Positions 17,687-24,878 are shown, numbered from the stretch's first letter. The stretch is 44,688 nt of DNA from Bacteriovoracaceae bacterium (GCA_947451425.1 CANGAC010000002.1:1-44688); one strand, 5' to 3'. A program made the numbers and translations. Notes: a model not told the origin generated them from the letters alone.

Positions 17687-19720
17687 GTGGAATTAGAGAG
17701 AAGTAAATCGCACACGCTCTTTGAAATCCGGCCGACGGATTCCGGTTCCCGCTCCAAGGGTGGAGTCTTTCCGAAAGGAAGGATCCTTCTCGGAAGGTCA
17801 GAGAGCTGTGACCTGATGGCGCAGCATGAGTCCGTCTCTGCGATCCACGCTGTTCTTGAAATCTTCGAAGACCGCGCTGTTCTTTATGACATGAATTCCA
17901 CTAACGGGACGTACATCAATAATGACAAGATCATTACGAAGGATCTTCATGTCGGGGATTTCTTCCGGCTTGCCGACGTAGAGTATGAATTCCTAAGATA
18001 CGTAGCTGCGAATGCTTCACTTCCTCCAATTCTCGACAGTCTTGAGCCTTCAGAAGGAGTCGCGTCCGTACGTACTGCTCCGCCGGTTCCCCCGACAGCA
18101 CCGGAGATAAAAAATCTCCCGAAAGCTGCACCAATGGTTTCCGAGATGATGCCAAGTGTGGTTTATCCACTGGCAGCAGATCCGAAAGCCGAATTCAGTG
18201 AATATATCTTTGAAGACCAGGCACAGATTTATCCCATCTTCCGGTATGAAGCTTCCCGTCAGGCAGTTGAAGTTATCATTCTCTTCAAAGATCAGATTTA
18301 CAGCGTAGATTACCTTCCGGAAGGAAAAGACACTTACTATATTTCCGGATGGTGGACATCTTCTCAGGAACTGGAATTCCCCTATTTCGCGAAGGCGGAA
18401 AAAGTTCCTTTTGTTGATGTGAAAGGGACGACTGCGACTGTTCATACACTTCCAGGCTTCGGTGTCTTCTTTCTTTCGGACCGTAAGAAAGACACTGGCC
18501 ATGTCGGAGCGTCGATCGATCTTCAGGGGCAGGATCTTGTCCGCTTTCAGAAAAATGATATTCAGATTTTCGTCCGGAACGTCGCTGCTCCACCGAAAGT
18601 CGCGGCGGCGCCTATCCTCAAGCGTGATCCGGAATTCCAGAAATATCTCTTCCTCCTTCTCTTCCTTGTGGCCTGTATCTCAGTTAGTTTCAACATGGTG
18701 GAGATTCCCGAAGACGAGAAGAAAGATGAACTGGCCCCTGAACGTTTAGCAACGATCCTCTTCAAGCAGCCTTTAACAGTGACTAAAAATAAGTCTGTCG
18801 CTCAGACAGAAAAAGCGCCTAAGGTCGCGCAGCAAGCGCCTCCTAAAGTCGCTGTGGCAAAAGATGTGCCTAAAGAAAAGCCACCGGAAGTAGACAAGCC
18901 GGATGTAGTTACAACTAAAGATCAGACGAAGAAACCGGACATCGGCGAAAAGAACGCGACCGAGAAGAAAGTTGTTAAGCAGGGAACAGAAAGAGTTACG
19001 ACTCCGACAAATAAAATTGCTACGAACGTTGCTGCGGCAAAAAATAACAACAACCTGCAAACGAAATCTGCGGCATCCGCCTTTTCTACTTCCGGGCTTA
19101 AAACAAACGGGCCGGTTGAAGTTTATAAATCTGCTGATTTCGCTTCTTCAGTCAGCACCATGGTTGCCAAAGGTGGAACTCTGTCCGGCATCCGGACTCG
19201 TGGGGCAACTGGTACGGGCGGCGGAACTGACATTACCGGTTCTGCGACGGGCGTGAGTACTGGTTCCGGAACAATTAAGACCGCTGAGATTGCGACCAAT
19301 CAGGGAAGTCTGGTGGGAGCAACAACAGGTGTCCTTGGAACCTCAAAAGGTGCTGGCGGACTTTCAGGGAAGAAAGCGATCTACACCGCGGGTATTCCTT
19401 CTGAGACGGTGGTTCTTGGGTCCATGGATCCGGATGTGATCCGTAGAATTCTTCTCGATCACCTTCCGCAATTCAGATATTGCTACCAGAAAGAGCTGGA
19501 GCGCACAGGTGCTGATACATCCGGGACGGTGAAACTTGATTTCACTATCGCCGCTGCAGGTAACGTCTCAGATGCAGGGATCGAGGGAGCTTCAACGCTT
19601 CCGGTTGACGTGAAAAAATGTGTGATTGGTGTTCTAAAAGGCATCCGTTTTCCGGAGCCCATGGGTGGCGGGAAAGTCGGGGTGAAACAGCCGATGAATT
19701 TCTATCCGAAAAAGATGTGA
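17687..19720 (+). CDS. FHA-TM-TonB protein, GltG/AgmX-like energy transducer
   Basis: 677 residues, GTG start with AAGGGG six bases upstream. An FHA domain fills residues ~20-100 with the phosphothreonine pocket residues GRILLGRSESCDL, SAIHAVLE and NSTNGTYINN. A variable region follows to ~315, then one transmembrane helix (LFLLLFLVACISVSFN, ~322-340). The outside part has a Lys/Pro-rich linker (~365-460), a Gly/Thr-rich stretch (~500-570) and a C-terminal AgmX/PglI-type TonB domain (PQFRYCYQKELERTG; VKKCVIGVLKGIRFPEP). So a cytoplasmic phospho-sensing domain is joined to a periplasm-spanning arm, the layout of Myxococcus GltG. The arm would be driven by an ExbB/ExbD-type motor such as the one at 20374-22083. 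It is the last gene of the operon, followed by a strong terminator. Confidence 0.83.
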   Translation: MELERSKSHTLFEIRPTDSGSRSKGGVFPKGRILLGRSESCDLMAQHESVSAIHAVLEIFEDRAVLYDMNSTNGTYINNDKIITKDLHVGDFFRLADVEYEFLRYVAANASLPPILDSLEPSEGVASVRTAPPVPPTAPEIKNLPKAAPMVSEMMPSVVYPLAADPKAEFSEYIFEDQAQIYPIFRYEASRQAVEVIILFKDQIYSVDYLPEGKDTYYISGWWTSSQELEFPYFAKAEKVPFVDVKGTTATVHTLPGFGVFFLSDRKKDTGHVGASIDLQGQDLVRFQKNDIQIFVRNVAAPPKVAAAPILKRDPEFQKYLFLLLFLVACISVSFNMVEIPEDEKKDELAPERLATILFKQPLTVTKNKSVAQTEKAPKVAQQAPPKVAVAKDVPKEKPPEVDKPDVVTTKDQTKKPDIGEKNATEKKVVKQGTERVTTPTNKIATNVAAAKNNNNLQTKSAASAFSTSGLKTNGPVEVYKSADFASSVSTMVAKGGTLSGIRTRGATGTGGGTDITGSATGVSTGSGTIKTAEIATNQGSLVGATTGVLGTSKGAGGLSGKKAIYTAGIPSETVVLGSMDPDVIRRILLDHLPQFRYCYQKELERTGADTSGTVKLDFTIAAAGNVSDAGIEGASTLPVDVKKCVIGVLKGIRFPEPMGGGKVGVKQPMNFYPKKM

Positions 19721-19730
19721 TGAAAATAGT

Positions 19731-19763
19731 AAAAAAAGCCGCCCTTTCGGGCGGCTTTTTTTT
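19731..19763. terminator. Bidirectional intrinsic terminator
   Basis: AGCCGCCC (19737-19744), loop TTTC, GGGCGGCT (19749-19756), with seven A before and eight T after. It can stop the plus-strand Glt-like operon and the minus-strand 20279 gene, whose stop codon lies just beyond. Confidence 0.93.
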
Positions 19764-19769
19764 GTCTGA

Positions 19770-20279
19770 TTATTTTGTCGGAGTCGTAGCTGCAGGAAGG
19801 CGTTCAGTATCAGTTGTCTTTGTCATCGCTGCCCACGGGCGGATATCCGTATCAAGAGCAGTCTTACCTTCAACTCTCACGCCGTGATCATTGTAGAAAT
19901 GGGCCACTTTCTTCGTCCCCGGACCAGTCTTGATGAAGGTCATAGCACCCTCGGATTCGCAACCAACCAGATGAGAAACGTTAGCGAAGATGTCACTTGC
20001 TACGCGGACATATGTGTACGCAAGATCAAGAGACTCTTTTCTTCCGCCTGCAAGACTAACAGTGAGCTGGTTCGAGCCGTCTTTACGGGCAATCGTAGCA
20101 GAGCTCACGCGAGTGATGGCCGATGGTTTTTCTGTGCAGTTCTGGCACCAGAAGATGATGTCTTTGTTGGTGAGAAGTCCTTTAGCGGAAATCGCATCCG
20201 TGATTGTGTTCCAGGCACACTGATCAGCAAATGCTGAAAGCGAAACAGAAGCAAGAACGAGGGTCATTAGAAACTTCAT
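19770..20279 (-). CDS. Secreted protein, unknown function
   Basis: 169 residues with signal peptide MKFLMTLVLASVSLSAFA. The mature part has four cysteines (DQCAW, FWCQNCTEK, VGCES), probably two disulfides. Visible strands include SNQLTVSL and DLAYTYVRV, ending in a low-complexity Thr/Pro-rich tail (KTTDTERLPAATTPTK). AAGGAGA lies before ATG 20279. It lies downstream of exbD2 on the same strand, but a 94-base gap with a hairpin separates them, so it probably has its own promoter. I recognise no family. It is presumably periplasmic or exported. Confidence 0.7.
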   Translation of the reverse strand: MKFLMTLVLASVSLSAFADQCAWNTITDAISAKGLLTNKDIIFWCQNCTEKPSAITRVSSATIARKDGSNQLTVSLAGGRKESLDLAYTYVRVASDIFANVSHLVGCESEGAMTFIKTGPGTKKVAHFYNDHGVRVEGKTALDTDIRPWAAMTKTTDTERLPAATTPTK

Positions 20280-20366
20280 AATCTCTCCTTAGAGGAAGTG
20301 GTTAGTAAGATTTTAAGGGAGAATCGGAGAAGAGTGACCCGGCAATTTCTGGTCTTAAGGATAAGA

Positions 20367-20383
20367 GGGTAACTTAGTTACCC
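20367..20383 (-). terminator. Perfect inverted repeat over the exbD2 stop codon
   Basis: GGGTAAC and GTTACCC (7-base arms) flank the stop codon at 20374-20376, which forms the three-base loop. The minus-strand RNA continues UCUUAUCC, a weak U-tract, so this may be a modest terminator or a 3'-end stabilising hairpin of the motor operon. Confidence 0.45.
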
Positions 20384-20889
20384 TGAGTAAGAACGACGAA
20401 TTTGAACTCTCTGAAACCGGCAGAAGCAGCCGTGTACATAACGCGCTTGAGATAACTGTACTTCAGCGACTTCTCCACAACCAGGTTCGCGATTCCGGAG
20501 AACTTCGCCGCATTCGGAGAAAGTTTCTCAGACTGCTTGATCGTTTCTTTGATTTTGATCAGCTCGTTATAGAGAGGAACAATCCTGCGGCCACCCTCAT
20601 CGAAGACTTGCCCATCGGTCGCTGACTCTGATGACAGAACTTCCTTATCATCGACCCAGATATTCGTTTTTGAGACCTGGATATTCACACCAAAATTATT
20701 GAGTGATTCAGAAGCTGAACGGGGGAGGTCGATTCCCTTAGGAACGTTAATGATCACGCCAGAAGAATTGTAACTCTGAAGAAGGAAAACAAGGAGAATG
20801 GTCAGAATATCAAGAAGGGACGTGATATCGATATCGATAACTCTGTCTTTTTTTCTTCTGTTCGCAAAGCGTGACGCCCGTACTGCCAT
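20374..20889 (-). CDS. ExbD/TolR-family proton-channel subunit (second copy)
   Basis: 171 residues. A short basic cytoplasmic N terminus (SRFANRRKKDR) leads to one transmembrane helix with the essential Asp, DITSLLDILTILLVFLL near residue 25, then a periplasmic domain. The family uses this Asp, next to the ExbB/TolQ pore, to convert proton flow into movement of a TonB/TolA/GltG-type arm. GAGGAAACC precedes the ATG. It lies nine bases after the first exbD and completes the ExbB-ExbD-ExbD set that Myxococcus AglR-AglQ-AglS also shows. Conserved length and the helix make the family certain; the partnership with the facing Glt-like operon is inference. Confidence 0.85.
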   Translation of the reverse strand: MAVRASRFANRRKKDRVIDIDITSLLDILTILLVFLLQSYNSSGVIINVPKGIDLPRSASESLNNFGVNIQVSKTNIWVDDKEVLSSESATDGQVFDEGGRRIVPLYNELIKIKETIKQSEKLSPNAAKFSGIANLVVEKSLKYSYLKRVMYTAASAGFREFKFVVLTQGN

Positions 20890-20898
20890 GGTTTCCTC

Positions 20899-21429
20899 TT
20901 AGCTCATCAGATTACTGAAGATAATCTTATCGAAAAGATTCTTCAGAGGTTCATCAATGCCTTCTTTATTCGGCTTCATGATGGAGTCGTCAGTTTTTTT
21001 CAGCATCCGGACTGCGTCCATGACTTTCACGATTTCCTCGTAAGTCAGTTCGCCGATCGGTTCAAAGATAATCATATCCTCACCGACATTCTGCTTTTTG
21101 ATATCAATCAGAGTCGTGTGGATGGCTTCGTAATCGAATGTCCCGTCGGGAAGGCGCTTAAAGCGCTGGATCTCACGGGCCGGAACACCCTTCGTCAGGA
21201 TGATTTCGTTCGTTTCAAGAGTCATGGCCAGTGCCAGAGGATCTTTCTCGTCTTTCTTTTCTTCCTGATCAGAAACGATAGGAATCGGACTGCCGATTTC
21301 ATAGATCTTCAGGAAGCTGGCTGACATCAGAAGGAAGAAGATGAAGATGAAAACTGAATCCATGATCGGAACCAGGTTCAGTTTTTCATCAGGTCTTTTT
21401 CTCTTACGGCTGGTCGGAACGCGCAACAT
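20899..21429 (-). CDS. ExbD/TolR-family proton-channel subunit (first copy)
   Basis: 176 residues. Basic N terminus (RKRKRPDEK), then the TolR-type helix NLVPIMDSVFIFIFFLLMS with the proton-carrying Asp near residue 24, then a periplasmic domain beginning with an acidic segment (DQEEKKDEKDP) and ending in a C-terminal region rich in charged helix. It differs clearly in sequence from the second copy, so the two probably form a heteromeric pair as with AglQ/AglS. AAGGAA precedes the ATG. It is 12 bases from exbB and nine from the second exbD, so one message should carry all three. Confidence 0.86.
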   Translation of the reverse strand: MLRVPTSRKRKRPDEKLNLVPIMDSVFIFIFFLLMSASFLKIYEIGSPIPIVSDQEEKKDEKDPLALAMTLETNEIILTKGVPAREIQRFKRLPDGTFDYEAIHTTLIDIKKQNVGEDMIIFEPIGELTYEEIVKVMDAVRMLKKTDDSIMKPNKEGIDEPLKNLFDKIIFSNLMS

Positions 21430-21441
21430 GAGAAGTTTTCC

Positions 21442-22083
21442 TTAGTCGTCGATCGCTTTCTTGGTACCGAGAAGATCCTGGAGCTTCACTGAATATTCAT
21501 CGATCTCGTTGACGATTTTCTCGGCCTTCGCCATGAGGAAAGCGTGGATCATCATGATGGTGATAGCTGCGAGTAGTCCCAGAGCTGTGGTGTTCATCGC
21601 TACCGCAATACCTTTGGCGAGAACTTCTGCTTTCTGAGTCGGATCAGCTGCCGATACCGCAGAGAATGACTGAATCAGACCCTGAATCGTTCCAAGGAGT
21701 CCGAAAAGAGTGGAGAGGTTAGCCGCAAGCTGGAGATAAGGAATTCTCATCTCAATTTTTGGAATCACTTCGAGTGCCGTCGCATCGATCGCGTTCTGGA
21801 CTTGTGTCGGGCTAAGACTTGCGCGCTTAAGACCAGACTTCAGCACTCTCGGAAGAGCGGCTTGTGAACCGGAGCAAATCCGGATCGCGCCCTGGATGTC
21901 ATTGGAGAGAATGTAGCGTTGGAGTTCATTCATAAATGAAGGGCCATCTACGTCGAAGGTGTAGGAGAGCTTCTTGAATCTTTCGATTGCGACTGCTCCG
22001 GCAAAGGCCCACACGGCAAGGATCACATACATGAAGATCCCGCCCTCAACGATGAACCGGACAATATCCTGAAGTAACGTCAT
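21442..22083 (-). CDS. ExbB/TolQ/MotA-family motor subunit, AglR-like
   Basis: 213 residues, the usual family length. The first helix is GGIFMYVILAVWAFAGAVAIER. The paired C-terminal helices carry the family pattern NLSTLFGLLGTIQGLIQSF near residue 118 and GIAVAMNTTALGLLAAITIMM near 155. The Thr in LLGTIQG and the small-residue faces line the proton path. It forms a pentameric pore with the two ExbD proteins encoded next. GGGGAAG precedes the ATG and a perfect -10 lies further upstream. No separate exbB/exbD or tonB/tolA neighbours are present. The partner best placed to be driven is the FHA-TonB protein encoded opposite at 17687-19720. Confidence 0.88.
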   Translation of the reverse strand: MTLLQDIVRFIVEGGIFMYVILAVWAFAGAVAIERFKKLSYTFDVDGPSFMNELQRYILSNDIQGAIRICSGSQAALPRVLKSGLKRASLSPTQVQNAIDATALEVIPKIEMRIPYLQLAANLSTLFGLLGTIQGLIQSFSAVSAADPTQKAEVLAKGIAVAMNTTALGLLAAITIMMIHAFLMAKAEKIVNEIDEYSVKLQDLLGTKKAIDD

Positions 22084-22123
22084 AACTAACTTCCCCTTCC
22101 GTGGAAAAATAATGATTTACTTA

Positions 22124-22129
22124 ATTATA
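22124..22129 (-). promoter_or_regulatory. -10 hexamer of the exbB-exbD-exbD operon
   Basis: TATAAT on the minus strand, 40 bases before the exbB ATG, with no clear -35. It gives a leader of about 34 bases containing the GGGGAAG ribosome site. Confidence 0.5.
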
Positions 22130-22170
22130 TGTGGATTTGAATTTGGCGAAAGGAAATTACTCAGCGTGCT

Positions 22171-22199
22171 CAATAGGGGCGAAGTGTGCGCCCCTATTG
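22171..22199. terminator. Perfect 11-bp stem hairpin between 22215 gene and exbB promoter
   Basis: CAATAGGGGCG pairs with CGCCCCTATTG around a seven-base loop. It lies just past the stop of the minus-strand 22215 gene and should end that unit. The U-rich side (TTTAATATT) is on the plus strand, so it may act better in the other direction or serve as an RNA 3'-end stabiliser. Confidence 0.6.
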
Positions 22200-22214
22200 T
22201 TTAATATTAGCAGA

Positions 22215-22634
22215 TCAGAAAGAGCAGGTAATCTTCTCACCCTGCAGTGGGAAACTAAAAGCTTTCAGCCTTCCGTCTTCTTTGATGGAAAGGGTGGCAC
22301 CATCTGTTGAGAAATACTCGAAGTCCCTGGCCACAACCTTGCCACCTTCATTCCAGAAATTTGTCACAGTGTATTCCTGCTCGAACTTCACGACTGACTC
22401 GTTATTCTCGTTCTTGCCGTCAAGATTCACAGATAGGATCACTCTGTACCCAGGATTTCCGAAAGCATCTTCTTCTTTGAGGTTTCTGGTCTTGCTCACT
22501 TTCACTTTGCAGGTTGAGCTCGTGCCTCTGACGTTCGTTTTAGTTTTGAGAGAACCCTTCAGGACCGGCACTCCTGTGAAGGACTGGGCCAACGCTGTTC
22601 CTGTGATCAAAAGCGCGTACGTAAAATATTTCAT
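22215..22634 (-). CDS. Small secreted protein, unknown function
   Basis: 139 residues with signal peptide MKYFTYALLITGTALAQ. The mature protein is a beta-rich domain with strands such as GYRVILSVNLDG and KFEQEYTVTNFW, and two cysteines (SSTCKVKV and the penultimate KITCSF) that could staple first and last strands. AGAGG precedes the ATG. It follows the glutaminase-like gene by nine bases on the same strand, so the two are cotranscribed and may be exported together. I recognise no family. A binding or inhibitor protein for the upstream enzyme is possible but not shown. Confidence 0.65.
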   Translation of the reverse strand: MKYFTYALLITGTALAQSFTGVPVLKGSLKTKTNVRGTSSTCKVKVSKTRNLKEEDAFGNPGYRVILSVNLDGKNENNESVVKFEQEYTVTNFWNEGGKVVARDFEYFSTDGATLSIKEDGRLKAFSFPLQGEKITCSF

Positions 22635-22643
22635 ATGAACCTC

Positions 22644-23549
22644 TTAGTATTTAGTCGTTGATTTGCCGGTGTCGAGGCCCTCGTAGGTTTCTTCCCAACC
22701 TTTGAAAGCACGTCTCGCGTCCTGAAGTTCCGGAAGAACCCAGTGATTTCTCTTCTCGCCATGCTTGTCCCGATTCTCGAGATCAAGCGGGCGGAAGTAG
22801 TACATCGGAGCTTTCATCGTGTAGCAAAGTTTCGTCCACTGATTGTCTTCGTACTGCTTGTAGTTGGTGATCGCCGGACAATTCAGCTTATCTGTTTGCA
22901 TGAAGTAGTTCGTCCACTCTTTCACCGTAACGGGCTTGCTCATGAACGTTCCATCGAGGACGTAATCGACGCCACCAGCAGTGACGAGAGGAGCAACGTG
23001 GAACCACCATTCAAACTCATCCACCACCTGGTAGCGGGCAGTATAAAACATGAAAATTTTCTGTGAGTTGATGCCCATCTTCGACCACATGTCGAAGGCC
23101 CACATGTGAGCGCGCTTAAAGCACTGAGAGCGGCCTTTATCGCCGTCATTTAAAAGATCATTGAAGACAGTTGTTGCCTGCTCGAGAGACTGAAGGTCCG
23201 TCGGAGCAACTTTCCGGAGTTCGTTATACTGGAAGTGATTCAAGTCATAAGTCGTCTCATCAACTTCACCGCGGCCGACAGCGTGGATGTTCGTGATGAA
23301 ATTCTTGTTTCCGTCAGTCGAGAAAGTGAGCTTCACAACCTGACCTGTGAGGGCTTTGAGCATCTTGGCGTTGTCTTCGGTTTTTTCCATCCGATAAACT
23401 CTTCCGTCTGCGCCGGAAAGAACGAGAAGGGCTTTCTTCTCCGGATCCTTCACATCGAGAACGTTAAAGACGGTGGTAAAGATCTCTCCCGCCTGAGAAG
23501 TCAGCGAAAAGAGCATAGCAAGAACGAGCAGCCATTGTTTGATGGACAT
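22644..23549 (-). CDS. Secreted protein-glutaminase-like enzyme (Cys-His-Asp)
   Basis: 301 residues with signal peptide MSIKQWLLVLAMLFSLTSQA. After a beta-rich N-terminal region (~22-95), the C-terminal domain resembles Chryseobacterium protein-glutaminase: RSQCFKRAHMWAF near residue 143 (nucleophile Cys), EWWFHVAPLV near 184 (His), DYVLDGTFMSKPVT near 197 (Asp), then EWTNYFM and a later conserved Cys (KLNCPAI). In the known enzyme, Cys-His-Asp deamidates glutamine side chains of intact proteins to glutamate, and an N-terminal propeptide keeps it inactive. The N-terminal region here may play that part. A target in prey or host proteins is inference. The start is set by AGTGAGGTTTT before the ATG, with the SD inside a hairpin arm. 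Confidence 0.75.
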   Translation of the reverse strand: MSIKQWLLVLAMLFSLTSQAGEIFTTVFNVLDVKDPEKKALLVLSGADGRVYRMEKTEDNAKMLKALTGQVVKLTFSTDGNKNFITNIHAVGRGEVDETTYDLNHFQYNELRKVAPTDLQSLEQATTVFNDLLNDGDKGRSQCFKRAHMWAFDMWSKMGINSQKIFMFYTARYQVVDEFEWWFHVAPLVTAGGVDYVLDGTFMSKPVTVKEWTNYFMQTDKLNCPAITNYKQYEDNQWTKLCYTMKAPMYYFRPLDLENRDKHGEKRNHWVLPELQDARRAFKGWEETYEGLDTGKSTTKY

Positions 23550-23603
23550 AAAACCTCACTTAGATTGTGAGGTCCTTATAGGAAACCGATCGCGGTTCTT
23601 GAA
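23550..23603 (-). promoter_or_regulatory. Promoter with overlaid hairpin before the glutaminase-like gene
   Basis: On the minus strand, TTCAAG (23603-23598) and TATAAG (23580-23575) are 17 bases apart. Immediately downstream, CCTCAC (23572-23567) pairs with GTGAGG (23559-23554) and is followed by TTTT and the ATG. A transcript starting near 23566-23568 would omit most of the 5' arm, so only RNA read through from upstream could form the full hairpin. Confidence 0.5.
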
Positions 23604-23628
23604 TCCTTAAGAGCGGGAGGTGTAAATA

Positions 23629-23919
23629 TTACTTGGTAAAGGTCCGCCCAAGATCGATGGGCTTATAGCCTGAATTCATGAGGAATTTGACCAGTTCGGC
23701 CCGGCACCAGCGGTTGGTGTAGGTCTCTTTTAAAAATCCATTCATGCTGAAGCGGGTTTTACAGGGAGAAGTGATCCAGAGTTTATCGAGAGATGGGAGA
23801 AGAGTTTCGTCTGTAAAGCTGAACATAATTTCGCTCCCGTTTTTCCATTCATCAATCACCGCGACTTCCACAGCAGAAGCGCTGACCGAAAGAACTAAAA
23901 AAAGGAGGACGAATTTCAC
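23629..23919 (-). CDS. Small secreted protein, unknown function
   Basis: 96 residues: signal peptide MKFVLLFLVLSVSASA, then a mature domain of about 80 residues with two cysteines (SPCKTRF and NRWCRAEL) likely to form a disulfide. It contains an acidic segment (SFTDETLLPSLDKL) and a basic C terminus (GYKPIDLGRTFTK). Its ATG overlaps the gmhA stop in an ATGA junction, so it is translated by coupling with gmhA. That is odd for a secreted protein with no obvious link to heptose synthesis. I recognise no family. An envelope role linked to LPS is only a guess from position. Confidence 0.6.
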   Translation of the reverse strand: MKFVLLFLVLSVSASAVEVAVIDEWKNGSEIMFSFTDETLLPSLDKLWITSPCKTRFSMNGFLKETYTNRWCRAELVKFLMNSGYKPIDLGRTFTK

Positions 23920-24497
23920 AGGTAGTTTTCCGGAAAGAGATCTCTCTCAATTCCCTCGATGAAGATGTGAATACACTTAATGTGGATTTCCTGAATGCGG
24001 TCTGTGATCGGGCAATCGATAACCAGAGCAACATCCACCATTGATTTCAGTTTCCCACCGTCTTTCCCCAGAAGTCCCACGACCTTCATGCCTTTGGCCT
24101 TCGCGACTTCAACGGCCTTGATGACGTTGGCAGAATTTCCGGACGTCGAGATCGCCAGGAGAGTGTCGCCTTTAGATCCCCACGCTTCGAGGTAGCGGGA
24201 AAAAATGTGATCAAAACCAAAGTCGTTCGCGACACATGTCACATGACCGGCTTCAGAAATACCTGTGGCCGGAAGTGGGGCACGATTTTTTCTGTAGCGA
24301 CCCGTGAGTTCTTCCGCAAAGTGAAGGGAGTCACACATCGATCCGCCATTACCGCAGCTGAAAACCGCTCCGCCATTCTTGAACGACGAAACGAACGTCG
24401 CGATGGCCTCTTCAATCTTCTTGATATTGTTTTTATCTTCGATGAATTGAGTGAGAGTTTTGTGGGCTTCGGTGAGGGAGGAGTGAATGTAGCTCAT
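23916..24497 (-). CDS. gmhA: Phosphoheptose isomerase
   Basis: 193 residues of the SIS fold. It aligns through its length with E. coli GmhA: FSCGNGGSMCDSLHFAEEL (residues ~46-64), ELTGRYRKNR, CVANDFGFDHIFSRYLEA, LAISTSGNSANVIKAVEVA, GLLGKDGGKL and DRIQEIHIKCIHIFIEGIE. The enzyme converts sedoheptulose 7-phosphate to D-glycero-D-manno-heptose 7-phosphate, the first step to the ADP-heptose used in the LPS inner core. The N-terminal match to E. coli fixes the start at 24497. That start directly follows the T-tract of the trxA terminator, leaving no Shine-Dalgarno. The cotranscribed downstream gene is a small secreted protein. Confidence 0.94.
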   Translation of the reverse strand: MSYIHSSLTEAHKTLTQFIEDKNNIKKIEEAIATFVSSFKNGGAVFSCGNGGSMCDSLHFAEELTGRYRKNRAPLPATGISEAGHVTCVANDFGFDHIFSRYLEAWGSKGDTLLAISTSGNSANVIKAVEVAKAKGMKVVGLLGKDGGKLKSMVDVALVIDCPITDRIQEIHIKCIHIFIEGIERDLFPENYL

Positions 24498-24540
24498 AAA
24501 AAAAGAGCGGGCGCCTCAAAGATTTGAACGACGCCCGCTT
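24498..24540 (-). terminator. trxA terminator ending at the gmhA start codon
   Basis: On the minus strand AGCGGGCG pairs with CGCCCGCT, with further inner pairing of TCAA/TTGA, followed by C and seven T that run straight into the gmhA ATG. It is a strong intrinsic terminator with no room for a separate leader for gmhA. Confidence 0.88.
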
Positions 24541-24554
24541 CCATAGGAAAAAGA

Positions 24555-24878
24555 TTAGATGAGGCTGTTGAAGTTCTTGATGATCTCAGCTTTCGGCTGG
24601 TTCCCGACGAGAGTGGATTTCACTTCGCCGTTTTTGAAGAAAATCAGCGTCGGAATGCCGCGGATGCCGTACTTCTGCGCAAGGTCAGAAGCCTGGTCAA
24701 CGTTGACCTTAACGACGGTCGCTTTTCCGTTCATTTCTGTCGCGATTTCATCCAGAACAGGAGAGAGCGCCTTACAAGGACCGCACCATTCTGCCCAGAA
24801 GTCCACGAGAACAGGTTTATCTGAATTCATGACTTCTTGTTCAAAATTAGCTGAAGTCACACTTGTTAAATTGGCCAT
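24555..24878 (-). CDS. trxA: Thioredoxin
   Basis: 107 residues, the standard length of Trx1. The active site WCGPC is at residues 31-35, the buried Asp is in VLVDFWAEW, and the cis-proline loop is GIRGIPTLIFF. It reduces disulfides in cytoplasmic proteins with electrons from thioredoxin reductase. There is no signal peptide. AAGGAG lies seven bases before ATG 24878. It is divergent from the RDD membrane protein gene and ends in a strong terminator placed directly before gmhA. With hslO in the same window it is part of cytoplasmic redox homeostasis, though the two genes are not linked. Confidence 0.96.
   Translation of the reverse strand: MANLTSVTSANFEQEVMNSDKPVLVDFWAEWCGPCKALSPVLDEIATEMNGKATVVKVNVDQASDLAQKYGIRGIPTLIFFKNGEVKSTLVGNQPKAEIIKNFNSLI

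Noticed and set aside
19080-19400. Tandem repeat in the Gly/Thr-rich part of the FHA-TonB gene
   Set aside because: The protein is low-complexity, but the DNA shows no regular repeating unit.
23586-23599. Imperfect palindrome AACCG-CGAT-CGGTT as an operator
   Set aside because: Arms are only five bases and it lies within the promoter spacer; too short to support without other copies.
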